In this document: positions 7,801-14,569 of the stretch, piece after piece | How positions within the stretch are numbered: the stretch's first letter is position 1 | Layout: each line of letters opens with the position of its first letter | Assembly: GCA_045589215.1 (NCBI GenBank) | Contig: JAZNOQ010000047.1 | Span: forward strand, 1-14,792 | Source of the DNA: JAZNOQ01 sp045589215 | Lineage (GTDB): Bacteria > Bacillota > Clostridia > Oscillospirales > CAG-272 | DNA: 14,792 nt | Direction: 5' to 3' | Notes under the pieces: generated by a model | The model's input: only the letters and a program-made list of their open reading frames with translations | Databases searched by the model: none | Told to the model about the DNA's origin: nothing | Position numbers and translations under genes: made by a program

Positions 7801-8321
7801 AGAATGGTGATACCATTGACGGTAACGGAAAAACCTTCTCGGTTCAGAATTGCGGAGGAAAGTGGGACTCTGCCATCAATATTACCGGTGGTACGATCAA
7901 GAATCTTACCATTGACAGCGGTTTCCGCGGAGTTTTCGTAAACCATAATAGTGAAAACAGCGGAAAAGTGTACCTTGAGAACGTCATTATCGACGGTCCT
8001 ACCTACACGATCAGCTGTGACCAGGGCACCGGGAACGGACTTGAGGCAACCAATAGTACGTTCAACGGCTGGACCTCGTACGCCGCAACCATCGGTGACG
8101 TAAAGTTCGTTGATTGTTCGTTTGGCGAAGGTGCAGGCTACGCATACTGCCGTCCTTACGCTCCTACCGAGTTCGTTGGCTGTGACTTCGCAGAGGGCTT
8201 CAGGATCGATGCCCGCGCGAAAGTAACCTTTGAAAATTGCACGATCAACGGTGTTCCGTTGACTGCTGAGAACCTCGCAACGCTCGTAATCTCGAACATT
8301 CAGAATGCATCTGTAAAGTAA
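4839..8321 (+). CDS. Large secreted SipW-dependent-type protein with TasA-like head and beta-helix/GLUG repeats
   Basis: The protein has 1160 residues. The start at 4839 has AAAGGAGG 7 nt upstream; a TTG at 4791 is in frame but lacks such a site. Residues 1-31 are a signal peptide with a basic N-region and hydrophobic core ending GTTFA, followed by WFTDS and an SGDLEI motif. This is the layout of TasA/CalY substrates of the special signal peptidase SipW, with probable cleavage after A31. Residues about 32-205 resemble the TasA/camelysin beta-sandwich (W-EPG, ITNKGTLALKYQ). Residues about 230-355 form another beta-rich domain. From about 370 the chain looks like right-handed beta-helix, with WTPIG...GTFDG...NLTV and about six GLUG-like units (711-895), then a last beta-helix (962-1150). 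There is no LPXTG, SLH or C-terminal membrane segment. It may be an extracellular matrix or surface protein; the role is inferred. Confidence 0.88.
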   Translation: MTKKNTTRKALLSSVLALVLCFSMLLGTTFAWFTDSVTSANNIIKSGDLEISMDWAKGTDALDSASWNDASTSAIFNNSLWEPGFVDAKHIKITNKGTLALKYQLFIEPNGTVEELADVIDVYVIKDGKQLADRAELAGLTPVGTLSEVIDSFETLVYGQITENEEYDIFTIALKMRESAGNEYENKQIGASFALKLLATQLAYEGDSFDEKYDEDAVYPGKSDASALGDEDIVLSTVGDNTSTITLPAQLVNAIDDGTVTDVSINSSLPSVQTDASGNVSVVYNTFEIVDQNGKEIDLSDNTVAISVKLYVGTAYAGKYATVAHDGVMLANAIVDANGYVSYNTTHFCEISVALSDNAPESGMEDVKNEEAEDLTKLVQVLVGKHYYTVSQGMANSWKTLSNAEQIVADIYVPEDLIAYAMMYNNGDITANTGVHSDLTLKNDLDFATYNWVSIGRFYTNIHGENKTVSNLNDSFLGCVYDCQIENLTLENVTVSGSASGVVAKELAGDIFITNLTVAGKNTVSYVKDNATNWPEEGTGVGAICGISLIGCGGQGNVEINVTGSIEVNYNDVFFGNNTNLENLGVTKEFGLNVFKANANATVTVAEGGSITTNGQGYWFDVADLEDGFAVDKLSGNYYVFSAAGLSAFAAEVNDGNNFKGKTVVLYNDVDLENKNWTPIGNSSISFQGTFDGNEKTVKNLTVNMPGKSNVGLFGMTTNGAVKNLTVENASIVGRLNVGVVAGTPYTSKYSNITVKGHVEVSGMSYVGAVGGKNAYANWDNITVDVDETSYVKANSVENGVAYRTYVGGVIGFMGEGGHKVSNVTSNIDVIGSTCDVGGIVGIAHYGNTFENILCTGDVTITDAAEAGDAEEMGGIAGVWMNNTSNVTFNNCKFKGTLTANITEGVDLSNNTITGKGYGSTTSNKLIIDGKEVVVLVLPETYEGGEDALDVLDELLNGEEENYVSLESDVEGSADASNAYGSTGINIKNGDTIDGNGKTFSVQNCGGKWDSAINITGGTIKNLTIDSGFRGVFVNHNSENSGKVYLENVIIDGPTYTISCDQGTGNGLEATNSTFNGWTSYAATIGDVKFVDCSFGEGAGYAYCRPYAPTEFVGCDFAEGFRIDARAKVTFENCTINGVPLTAENLATLVISNIQNASVK

Positions 8322-8344
8322 TAAGCTGCGCCATAGGGCGCGGA

Positions 8345-8380
8345 GCCCCCGAGATCATATGATCTTGGGGGCGTCTTTTT
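8345..8380 (+). terminator. Rho-independent terminator after the SipW-type protein gene
   Basis: GCCCCCGAGATC (8345-8356) pairs with GATCTTGGGGGC (8361-8372), including one G-U pair, around a four-base CATATG-centred loop region. A T5 run follows at 8376-8380. A weaker 5-bp hairpin (8328-8341) precedes it. It separates the secreted-protein gene from the MarR operon. Confidence 0.93.
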
Positions 8381-8409
8381 ATTGTACTCAAAAAAATCCA
8401 ATAACGCTA

Positions 8410-8437
8410 TTGACAGCACGGAAAATTATGTTATAAT
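8410..8437 (+). promoter_or_regulatory. Sigma-A promoter for the MarR-ABC-MBL operon
   Basis: Perfect TTGACA (8410-8415) and perfect TATAAT (8432-8437) with a 16-nt spacer, plus an extended -10 TG at 8429-8430. Predicted transcription start is near 8444, immediately upstream of the palindromic operator. Confidence 0.9.
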
Positions 8438-8451
8438 AGAAGCATAAAAAG

Positions 8452-8465
8452 GTTGCAATTGCAAC
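8452..8465. promoter_or_regulatory. Probable MarR operator (14-bp perfect palindrome)
   Basis: GTTGCAATTGCAAC is a perfect inverted repeat starting about 8 nt after the predicted transcription start and 14 nt after the -10 box, with AAAA and TTTT flanks 2 nt outside each end. The length and symmetry suit a MarR dimer, and the position would block RNA polymerase clearance. MarR regulators of efflux operons are usually autorepressors, so binding by the adjacent regulator is the simplest reading. Confidence 0.72.
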
Positions 8466-8492
8466 GGTTTTCGAGGCGCGAAAGGAGATCGT

Positions 8493-8936
8493 ATGCCATC
8501 CATATCCCGATACATTTACGTGATCAACCGCTGCGCGGGTATGTACCGTGCAGAGCATCTGCAAGAGAGTGATCTCGGTCAGATCCATCACCGCTATCTC
8601 TTCAGCGTGTGCCGCCATCCAGGCATTTCTCAGGAGGAGCTTGCCCGCCACGTTTATATCAGTAAAAGCAACGTGACACGCCATCTCTCCTATCTCGAAT
8701 CCTGTGGCTACGTCGAGCGTCGGCAAAGCGAAGAGGACAAGCGCGTAATGCTCGTATATCCGACTGAAAAAGCATATGAGGTCCTTCCGTTTCTGCGGAC
8801 TCTGGTTCACGGTTGGAGCGATGCGATCACCGAGGAGCTTTCCCCCGAGGAGCAGGAGCTGTTTCACGATATCTTGAAGCGCGTCGCCAAAAAAGCAGCG
8901 TCTCTCGTTGATAAGAAAGCATTGGAGGGCGAATAG
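8493..8936 (+). CDS. MarR family transcriptional regulator
   Basis: A 147-residue protein of normal MarR length, with AAAGGAG (8481-8487) 5 nt before the ATG. The central winged helix-turn-helix is clear: GISQEELARHVYISKSNVTRHLSYLESCGYV (HTH about residues 44-74; KSNVTRHL is the recognition helix), then the wing with the family motif D82-x-R84 and MLVYPTEKA. The flanking helices form the dimer interface in this family. MarR proteins bind palindromic operators as dimers and release on binding small ligands, often toxic compounds. As first gene of an efflux operon, with a palindrome just downstream of the promoter, it probably represses its own operon and responds to an exported substrate. The stop codon TAG is followed directly by the ATG of the first ABC gene. 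Confidence 0.93.
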   Translation: MPSISRYIYVINRCAGMYRAEHLQESDLGQIHHRYLFSVCRHPGISQEELARHVYISKSNVTRHLSYLESCGYVERRQSEEDKRVMLVYPTEKAYEVLPFLRTLVHGWSDAITEELSPEEQELFHDILKRVAKKAASLVDKKALEGE

Positions 8937-10661
8937 ATGAAGCTGATCCTTCGTTACATAAAGCCCGTAATGTGGTTTACCGTCGCGACGCTGCTTGTTA
9001 AGCTGATGGCATCCTTGATGGAGCTGACCATCCCGATGATCTTCGATTATCTTCTGAGCTCGGTCGTGCCGCTCCGCTCGCTTCCGCTCATTCTCGTTTG
9101 GGGCGGCGTGATGGTCCTTGCGGCGGCGCTCACGATGTTTCTCAACATCTTCGCAAACCGTATGGCATCGGTGGTTTCCCGTGACGTGACCGAAAGCGTC
9201 CGCCACGATCTCTTTGCCAAGATCACGTCGCTGTCGGGCAGTGAGGTCGATAAGTTCGGCATCCCGAGCCTCGAAGCACGTTTGACGTCGGATACCTATA
9301 ACGTTCACACCGTTGTCGGCGTGACGTTACGTCTCGGTGTCCGCGCACCGATCTTTTTTGTTGGCAGTATCATATGCGCTCTCATTCTTGATCCGACCCT
9401 CACCCTCGTTATGCTCGCGACCGTTCCGTTTCTCGGTATCGTGATCCTTTATATCACGAAGCGCGGCGTTCCGCTATATACGAAGGTGCAGGAAAACGTA
9501 GACGGTGTTACGCGCGTCGTAAGAGAGGACGCGCAGGGCATTCGCGTGATCAAGGCGCTTTCGAGGGGGGACTACGAGCGCCGCCGCTTTGACCGTGCCA
9601 ATCACGACCTCATCGATGCAGAGTGCCGTGCAGGCACCGCAATGGCACTGTCGAATCCCGCGCTCAACGTCATTATGAATCTCGGAATGGTTGCGGTCAT
9701 CATCGTTGGTGCGATCCGCGTCGCAAATGGGCAGATGCATCCCGCGACGATCATTGCCTTTACTCAGTATTTTACGCATATGTCGACCGCGATGATGTCG
9801 ATCTCGCGCGTTTTCACCCGTATCACAAAGGGCGGCGCGTCGGGCGACCGCATCGATGAGGTGCTGAAGACCGAAAACAGTCTTACCCTCAAAGGGGAGG
9901 ACGAGCATCCGCCCCGCAAGGATCTTCCGTATATCACCTTCGACCGTGTTTCATTCTCCTACAATAAAACGAAAAACAATCTGTCGGACATCAGCTTTTC
10001 CCTCGAAAAGGGACAGACGCTCGGCGTGATCGGCGCGACGGGAAGCGGAAAATCGACGCTTCTACACCTCCTGATGCGCTTTTACGATCCCGATGCGGGC
10101 GGAATATACATAGAGGGAAGGGATGTCCGCACGATCCCGCAGGGAGAGCTTCACGAGAAATTCGGTATCGTGATGCAGAACGATTTCCTCTTTGCCGAAA
10201 CGGTCAGAGAAAACATTGACTTCGGCAGAGAGCTTTCCGATGAAGCCATCACGCGCGCGGCGCGCGCCGCACAGGCAGAGTCCTTTATCGAGGCATTCCC
10301 CGAAAAATACGGGCATATGCTCACGTCAAAGGGAACGAACGTTTCGGGCGGGCAAAAGCAGAGGCTTCTGATCGCGCGTGCGCTCGCTGGAGACCCTGAG
10401 ATCCTCATTCTCGACGACAGCTCCTCGGCACTTGACTACAAGACCGATGCCGCTCTTCGCGCCGCAATGCGCGAGCTGCTCACGGATACCACGACGATCG
10501 TCGTCGCACAGCGCGTAAGCTCGATCATGCACGCGGATCTCATTCTCGTGCTTGACGAGGGCGAGATCATCGGAAGCGGTACGCACGAGGAGCTTCTCAA
10601 GAGCTGTGCGGTCTATCGCGAGATCAGCGATTCGCAGTTGGGGGGTGCTATCCTTGAATAA
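8937..10661 (+). CDS. ABC exporter subunit A, heterodimeric type with degenerate ATP site (permease-ATPase fusion)
   Basis: A 574-residue half-transporter: six-helix membrane domain (about 10-295) followed by an ATPase domain (about 332-574). Walker A GATGSGKST (366-374, K372), Q-loop Q414, canonical signature VSGGQ (469-473) and Walker B ILILDD are visible. The catalytic glutamate after Walker B is replaced by D494 and the H-loop histidine by Q525 (AQR). These are the substitutions seen in the degenerate-site subunit of heterodimeric exporters such as TM287 of TM287/288, LmrC and BmrC/YheI. It therefore needs the downstream subunit for ATP hydrolysis. GGAGG (8924-8928) precedes the ATG, which abuts the MarR stop. 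Likely a drug or peptide/lipid exporter; substrate unknown. Confidence 0.94.
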   Translation: MKLILRYIKPVMWFTVATLLVKLMASLMELTIPMIFDYLLSSVVPLRSLPLILVWGGVMVLAAALTMFLNIFANRMASVVSRDVTESVRHDLFAKITSLSGSEVDKFGIPSLEARLTSDTYNVHTVVGVTLRLGVRAPIFFVGSIICALILDPTLTLVMLATVPFLGIVILYITKRGVPLYTKVQENVDGVTRVVREDAQGIRVIKALSRGDYERRRFDRANHDLIDAECRAGTAMALSNPALNVIMNLGMVAVIIVGAIRVANGQMHPATIIAFTQYFTHMSTAMMSISRVFTRITKGGASGDRIDEVLKTENSLTLKGEDEHPPRKDLPYITFDRVSFSYNKTKNNLSDISFSLEKGQTLGVIGATGSGKSTLLHLLMRFYDPDAGGIYIEGRDVRTIPQGELHEKFGIVMQNDFLFAETVRENIDFGRELSDEAITRAARAAQAESFIEAFPEKYGHMLTSKGTNVSGGQKQRLLIARALAGDPEILILDDSSSALDYKTDAALRAAMRELLTDTTTIVVAQRVSSIMHADLILVLDEGEIIGSGTHEELLKSCAVYREISDSQLGGAILE

Positions 10662-12645
10662 CGGTGGAATACACGGACGGGGCGGACCGATGCGTGTTCG
10701 CGAAAATCCCAACGATCTGAAAAGGGGAGAAAGCAACAAGAATTCGCTTCGCATTCCCGTACTGAAACGAATGTTTTCGTACATCCTGAAGCATCCTGCT
10801 CTGATGATCTTTGCACTCATCCTGATGCTCTCCTCCAATTTCCTCGCCCTCCTCGGCCCCGATCTTTCGGGAGATGCGATCAACCTTGTCGGTGCGGAAT
10901 CGGTCTATGAGGAGAACGGCACACTGATGTACGTTTCCGCAACCGACGGAGAAAACTCGGAGGAAGGTAAGCCGAACGCCTTGTCGGATGCCGAGATCGT
11001 TCTGACGCTTTACCGAAGCTACACCTCCCTCGGAGTGAACGCAAAGCTCTCGGGCGTCCTTTCTGTTGCGACGCTCCTCGCAGGCGTTTATCTGCTTTCG
11101 GGTATCCTTTCGTATCTGCTTGCCGTTTTGATGGTGCATATCGGTCAGAAGATCGTGTATCTGCTTCGTAAGCAGGTCTTCGACCGTCTGACGATCCTGC
11201 CCGTCAATTATTTCGATACCCATCAGACGGGCGATATCATCAGCCGTATCTCGTATGACGTCGATACGCTGAATGCCTCGATCACACACGATCTTTTACA
11301 GGTCTGCACGAGCGTTGTCACGGTTGTGGGATCCTTGATCTATATGATCCGCATATCCCCCCTTCTTCTTACCGTTTTCCTGCTGACAGTCCCCGCGACG
11401 ATCGTCGCCGCCAAGGTACGTACGAATAAGGTACGCCCCCTTGTCAGGGAACGCTCACGGAAGCTCGGCGAGTTGAACGGTTACGCCGAGGAAATGCTTT
11501 CGGGGCAGAAGACCATCAAGGCATATAACAGAGAACAAGTGATCGGAGCAAGGTTCGACAAGCGTAATAAGGAGTCGGTCGACGCCTATTACCGCGCCGA
11601 ATACGTTGCAACGATGCTTCCCCCGACCATCCGCTTTATCAGTAATCTCTCCCTCGCCCTTATTGCGGCGCTCGGCGGAATCTTCTATATGCTGTCGGTT
11701 TCGGGGCAGGTCGAGGTCGGAACGATCCTTTGGATCGACCTCGGTATGATCGCCGCCTTCATTCTCTATTCCAAGAAGTTCTCGGGACCGATCAACGAGT
11801 TTGCCAATATTCTCTCCGACCTGCAGTCGGCGTGTGCCGCAGCGGAGCGCATTTTCGCGCTTCTCGACGAGGAGCCCGAAAGGCTTGACGACGAGGATGC
11901 AGTCGAGCTTACAGACGTGCGCGGCGAGATCGTATTCGATCACGTTCGCTTTGGGTACGTGGAAGGGAAGACGATCCTCCACGATCTGTCGCTGAACGTA
12001 CGCCCCGGTAATCTCATCGCGATCGTCGGACCGACGGGCGCGGGAAAGACCACGATCATCAATCTCCTGATGCGCTTTTATGATGTCAACGGAGGAGAGA
12101 TCCGAATAGACGGCAAGGAGACACGCAAGATCACGCGAGAGTCCCTTCGGAGGGCTTATACGATGGTCCTCCAGGAGACCTGGCTCTTCAAGGGGACGAT
12201 CTACGAAAACATCACCTACGGCAAAGAGAACGCGACGCGCGAGGAGGTCGTGAGAGCCGCAAAGGCGGCGAAGGTGCATTCCTTCATCGAAGCACTTCCG
12301 AACGGCTACGACACCGTTCTGTCGGATGACGGCTTGAATATCTCAAAGGGACAGAAGCAGCTCATTACGATCGCACGCGCAATGCTTTCGGATTCCGAAA
12401 TGCTGATCCTTGACGAGGCAACGTCGAACGTCGACTCCCGCACCGAAATGCAGATTCAGGAGGCAATGTACGCCCTGATGAAGGGAAGGACCTGCTTTGT
12501 GATCGCGCACCGACTGTCGACCATCCGAAACGCCGATACCATTCTGGTGCTGAAGGACGGAGACGTCATCGAGCAGGGGAACCACGATGCTTTGATGGCA
12601 CAAAACGGCTTCTATCATTCACTTTATCGTTCACAATTTGATTAA
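10654..12645 (+). CDS. ABC exporter subunit B, heterodimeric type with catalytic ATP site
   Basis: Partner of the preceding subunit, 663 residues if it starts at the TTG at 10654, overlapping the upstream stop by 8 nt. The Gly/Arg-rich stretch between this TTG and the ATG at 10690 resembles the N-termini of LmrD/YheH-type subunits, which favours the longer form; 10690 (651 residues) is a serious alternative. Numbering below uses 10654. Walker A GPTGAGKTT (459-467), Q507, Walker B with catalytic E588 (LDEATS) and H619 (AHR) are intact. The signature is the non-canonical ISKGQ (563-567), as expected for the subunit that completes the degenerate site with subunit A. A hydrophilic Glu/Asp/Asn-rich loop (about 80-112) between the first two helices is predicted to be extracytoplasmic and is longer than in subunit A. 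Confidence 0.92.
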   Translation: MNNGGIHGRGGPMRVRENPNDLKRGESNKNSLRIPVLKRMFSYILKHPALMIFALILMLSSNFLALLGPDLSGDAINLVGAESVYEENGTLMYVSATDGENSEEGKPNALSDAEIVLTLYRSYTSLGVNAKLSGVLSVATLLAGVYLLSGILSYLLAVLMVHIGQKIVYLLRKQVFDRLTILPVNYFDTHQTGDIISRISYDVDTLNASITHDLLQVCTSVVTVVGSLIYMIRISPLLLTVFLLTVPATIVAAKVRTNKVRPLVRERSRKLGELNGYAEEMLSGQKTIKAYNREQVIGARFDKRNKESVDAYYRAEYVATMLPPTIRFISNLSLALIAALGGIFYMLSVSGQVEVGTILWIDLGMIAAFILYSKKFSGPINEFANILSDLQSACAAAERIFALLDEEPERLDDEDAVELTDVRGEIVFDHVRFGYVEGKTILHDLSLNVRPGNLIAIVGPTGAGKTTIINLLMRFYDVNGGEIRIDGKETRKITRESLRRAYTMVLQETWLFKGTIYENITYGKENATREEVVRAAKAAKVHSFIEALPNGYDTVLSDDGLNISKGQKQLITIARAMLSDSEMLILDEATSNVDSRTEMQIQEAMYALMKGRTCFVIAHRLSTIRNADTILVLKDGDVIEQGNHDALMAQNGFYHSLYRSQFD

Positions 12646-12665
12646 ATCCGAAATACGGAGGATCT

Positions 12666-14498
12666 ATGAAGTACGGATATAGCATATGGATGCGGCTCAT
12701 TGTACTTGTTATACTTTGCATCGCACTTACGGCGTTTTTCTTCTCCTGTGATCTGCCTGACGGAAACGGTGAAGCGTCGGGAGAGGAAAGCACCACAGAG
12801 GGGGAAACGAATGCCCCCGACGAGGCGTTTCATATTGCCGTGAGCGGCACTTCGAGATTCACGATGGTAGCCCCCGAATTTCCTACCGATGCAGAAGAGG
12901 ACGCCTTTATGGAGATCCGCAGTGAGATTGCCGCTATGACGGGTGTTTCACTCGCCTTTACGGACGATTGGCTCAGAAGCGGAGATACGCACGATCCCGA
13001 TGCGTACGAGATCCTGATCGGGCAGACCAATTACGAAGAGACACAGACGATACTGAACGAGACCTCGTACGGAAGCTATCGGATCGCGGTCGTTGGAAAA
13101 AAGATCGTTCTTGCTGCGTGGTCGGAGAAGGCGATCCTGAAGGGCGCCGAGGTGCTCCTGCAGATCCTTCGGGATTCGCTCGACGGGCAGGATATCGTAG
13201 TCCCGGTCTCGGCGCTTTCCACTTCGTGGGTCGTCGATCGGACGCTTGACTGTATTCCCGTCGTTCCGAACTTGCGTATGGATCATATCTACGACTCGAA
13301 CGGTGCGACCGAGGCGATCTACGAAGATGCAACTGCCGAGCATTTCAGCGCGTACGTGAAAAAGCTTGAAAGCGACGGATATACGAAATACGCCCAAAAC
13401 GAAAGGGGAAAGGTCCTCTCTGCTATCTTCACGGACGAGAGTAAATATACCTTCAACATTTTTTACGAGGGCGGGTATAATCAGCTTTGCGTTATCATCG
13501 AGAAATACAGCAAAAACACGCTTCCTCCGAAGGACACTCAGCATACGTATATCTGCGATACGCAGTTCGCTCAGCTTGGGGTTTCGTATAATTACTCGGG
13601 ATCAAGCACACCGCAGAACGGAATGTGTTACATCTGGCGGCTTGAGGACAGCAAATTCATCATTCTCGACGGCGGCTTCAATTATCGGCTCGGTGCGACA
13701 AATCTCTACGAGACGCTGAAAACGATGGCAGCCGATCCCGACAATATCGTGATTGCATCGTGGATCATTTCTCATTTTCACGGAGACCACGTCGGGTCAC
13801 TCGTGAAGTTTGCGGAAACATATTTGAACGATGCGGATATCGAGTCTTTGATCTTCAATCTTCCGACCGAGGAGCAGGCGGCACTTACCGAAATGAGCTC
13901 AAACGCCTGGAATAAAATTAACACGTACGTTACGCGGTATAACCCCCGCGTACGTATCTACAAGGCGCATCCGGGGCAGATCTATCACTTTGGAAACGCA
14001 GAGATCGAGATCCTTTACACGCTTGAGATGTACGCTCCCGAGGATCTGACGTATTACAACACCTGCTCGCTTGTCGTAGACGTAAAGTTCGGGGACTTCA
14101 ATATGATGATGCTCGGAGATTGCTCCGAGGAAGCAAACCGGAATATCTGTAATAACTACGGTGACAGTTTGGAGGCAGAGGTCGTTCAGGTCGCACACCA
14201 CGGTTACATCGGAGGTACGAATGCACTTTATAAGCTCGTTGATCCGATCTACGTTTTTTGGCCTGCGGGAAATAAACACTATATTACCTGTGCAAACAAC
14301 GTTGCAAATGGAAACGATGTTGGCAGAAACGCCTATTTCTTTATGGATAACACGCGGATCCGCAAGCTTTACGTCGGAAGAGCGGCGGTGGTGCTTCTGA
14401 ATGTGGAGGAAGATACGGGTTTTTCGAGCGCTATGATCTACGAGAACGTGACCGCGTTCGTAAACGGAGAGGCAACCGAATCCGAACGGTCTCCATAG
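12666..14498 (+). CDS. Lipoprotein with ComEC-like metallo-beta-lactamase-fold hydrolase domain
   Basis: A 610-residue secreted protein, with CGGAGGAT 3-4 nt before the ATG at 12666. The signal segment (11-27) ends at a lipobox-like FFSC with C28, followed by an acidic Gly/Glu/Thr linker (29-52), so it is probably a lipoprotein, although the lipobox is atypical. Residues about 55-200 form an alpha/beta domain (YEILIGQTNYEE...YRIAVVGKKIVLAAWS) that resembles N-terminal domains of some carbohydrate-active enzymes. Residues 205-290 are unrecognised. Residues about 298-580 are an MBL fold: SHFHGDH (H370, H372, D374, H375), GD with D485, and AHHG (H511, H512), arranged as in the ComEC-type MBL domain. 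A metal-dependent hydrolase on the outer face of the membrane is likely. It is 20 nt after the ABC genes and shares their terminator, so co-transcription is expected. Substrate unknown. Confidence 0.86.
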   Translation: MKYGYSIWMRLIVLVILCIALTAFFFSCDLPDGNGEASGEESTTEGETNAPDEAFHIAVSGTSRFTMVAPEFPTDAEEDAFMEIRSEIAAMTGVSLAFTDDWLRSGDTHDPDAYEILIGQTNYEETQTILNETSYGSYRIAVVGKKIVLAAWSEKAILKGAEVLLQILRDSLDGQDIVVPVSALSTSWVVDRTLDCIPVVPNLRMDHIYDSNGATEAIYEDATAEHFSAYVKKLESDGYTKYAQNERGKVLSAIFTDESKYTFNIFYEGGYNQLCVIIEKYSKNTLPPKDTQHTYICDTQFAQLGVSYNYSGSSTPQNGMCYIWRLEDSKFIILDGGFNYRLGATNLYETLKTMAADPDNIVIASWIISHFHGDHVGSLVKFAETYLNDADIESLIFNLPTEEQAALTEMSSNAWNKINTYVTRYNPRVRIYKAHPGQIYHFGNAEIEILYTLEMYAPEDLTYYNTCSLVVDVKFGDFNMMMLGDCSEEANRNICNNYGDSLEAEVVQVAHHGYIGGTNALYKLVDPIYVFWPAGNKHYITCANNVANGNDVGRNAYFFMDNTRIRKLYVGRAAVVLLNVEEDTGFSSAMIYENVTAFVNGEATESERSP

Positions 14499-14509
14499 CT
14501 ATAAAAAAG

Positions 14510-14539
14510 GCTGTCTCACATCAGTGAGACAGCTTTTTT
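14510..14539. terminator. Bidirectional terminator between convergent units
   Basis: GCTGTCTCAC (14510-14519) pairs perfectly with GTGAGACAGC (14524-14533) around a 4-nt loop. It has T6 downstream (14534-14539) and A6 upstream (14503-14508), so the same hairpin has a U-tail in both orientations. It ends the MarR-ABC-MBL operon on the plus strand and probably the oxidoreductase gene on the minus strand. Confidence 0.93.
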
Positions 14540-14569
14540 ATGTTATCCGTTCAGAATTTACGGAAGGGA

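Noticed and set aside
10552..10653. Start of ABC subunit B inside the end of subunit A
   Set aside because: It would overlap subunit A by 110 nt and add a basic, unlike-family N-terminus; the TTG at 10654 or ATG at 10690 fits homologues better.
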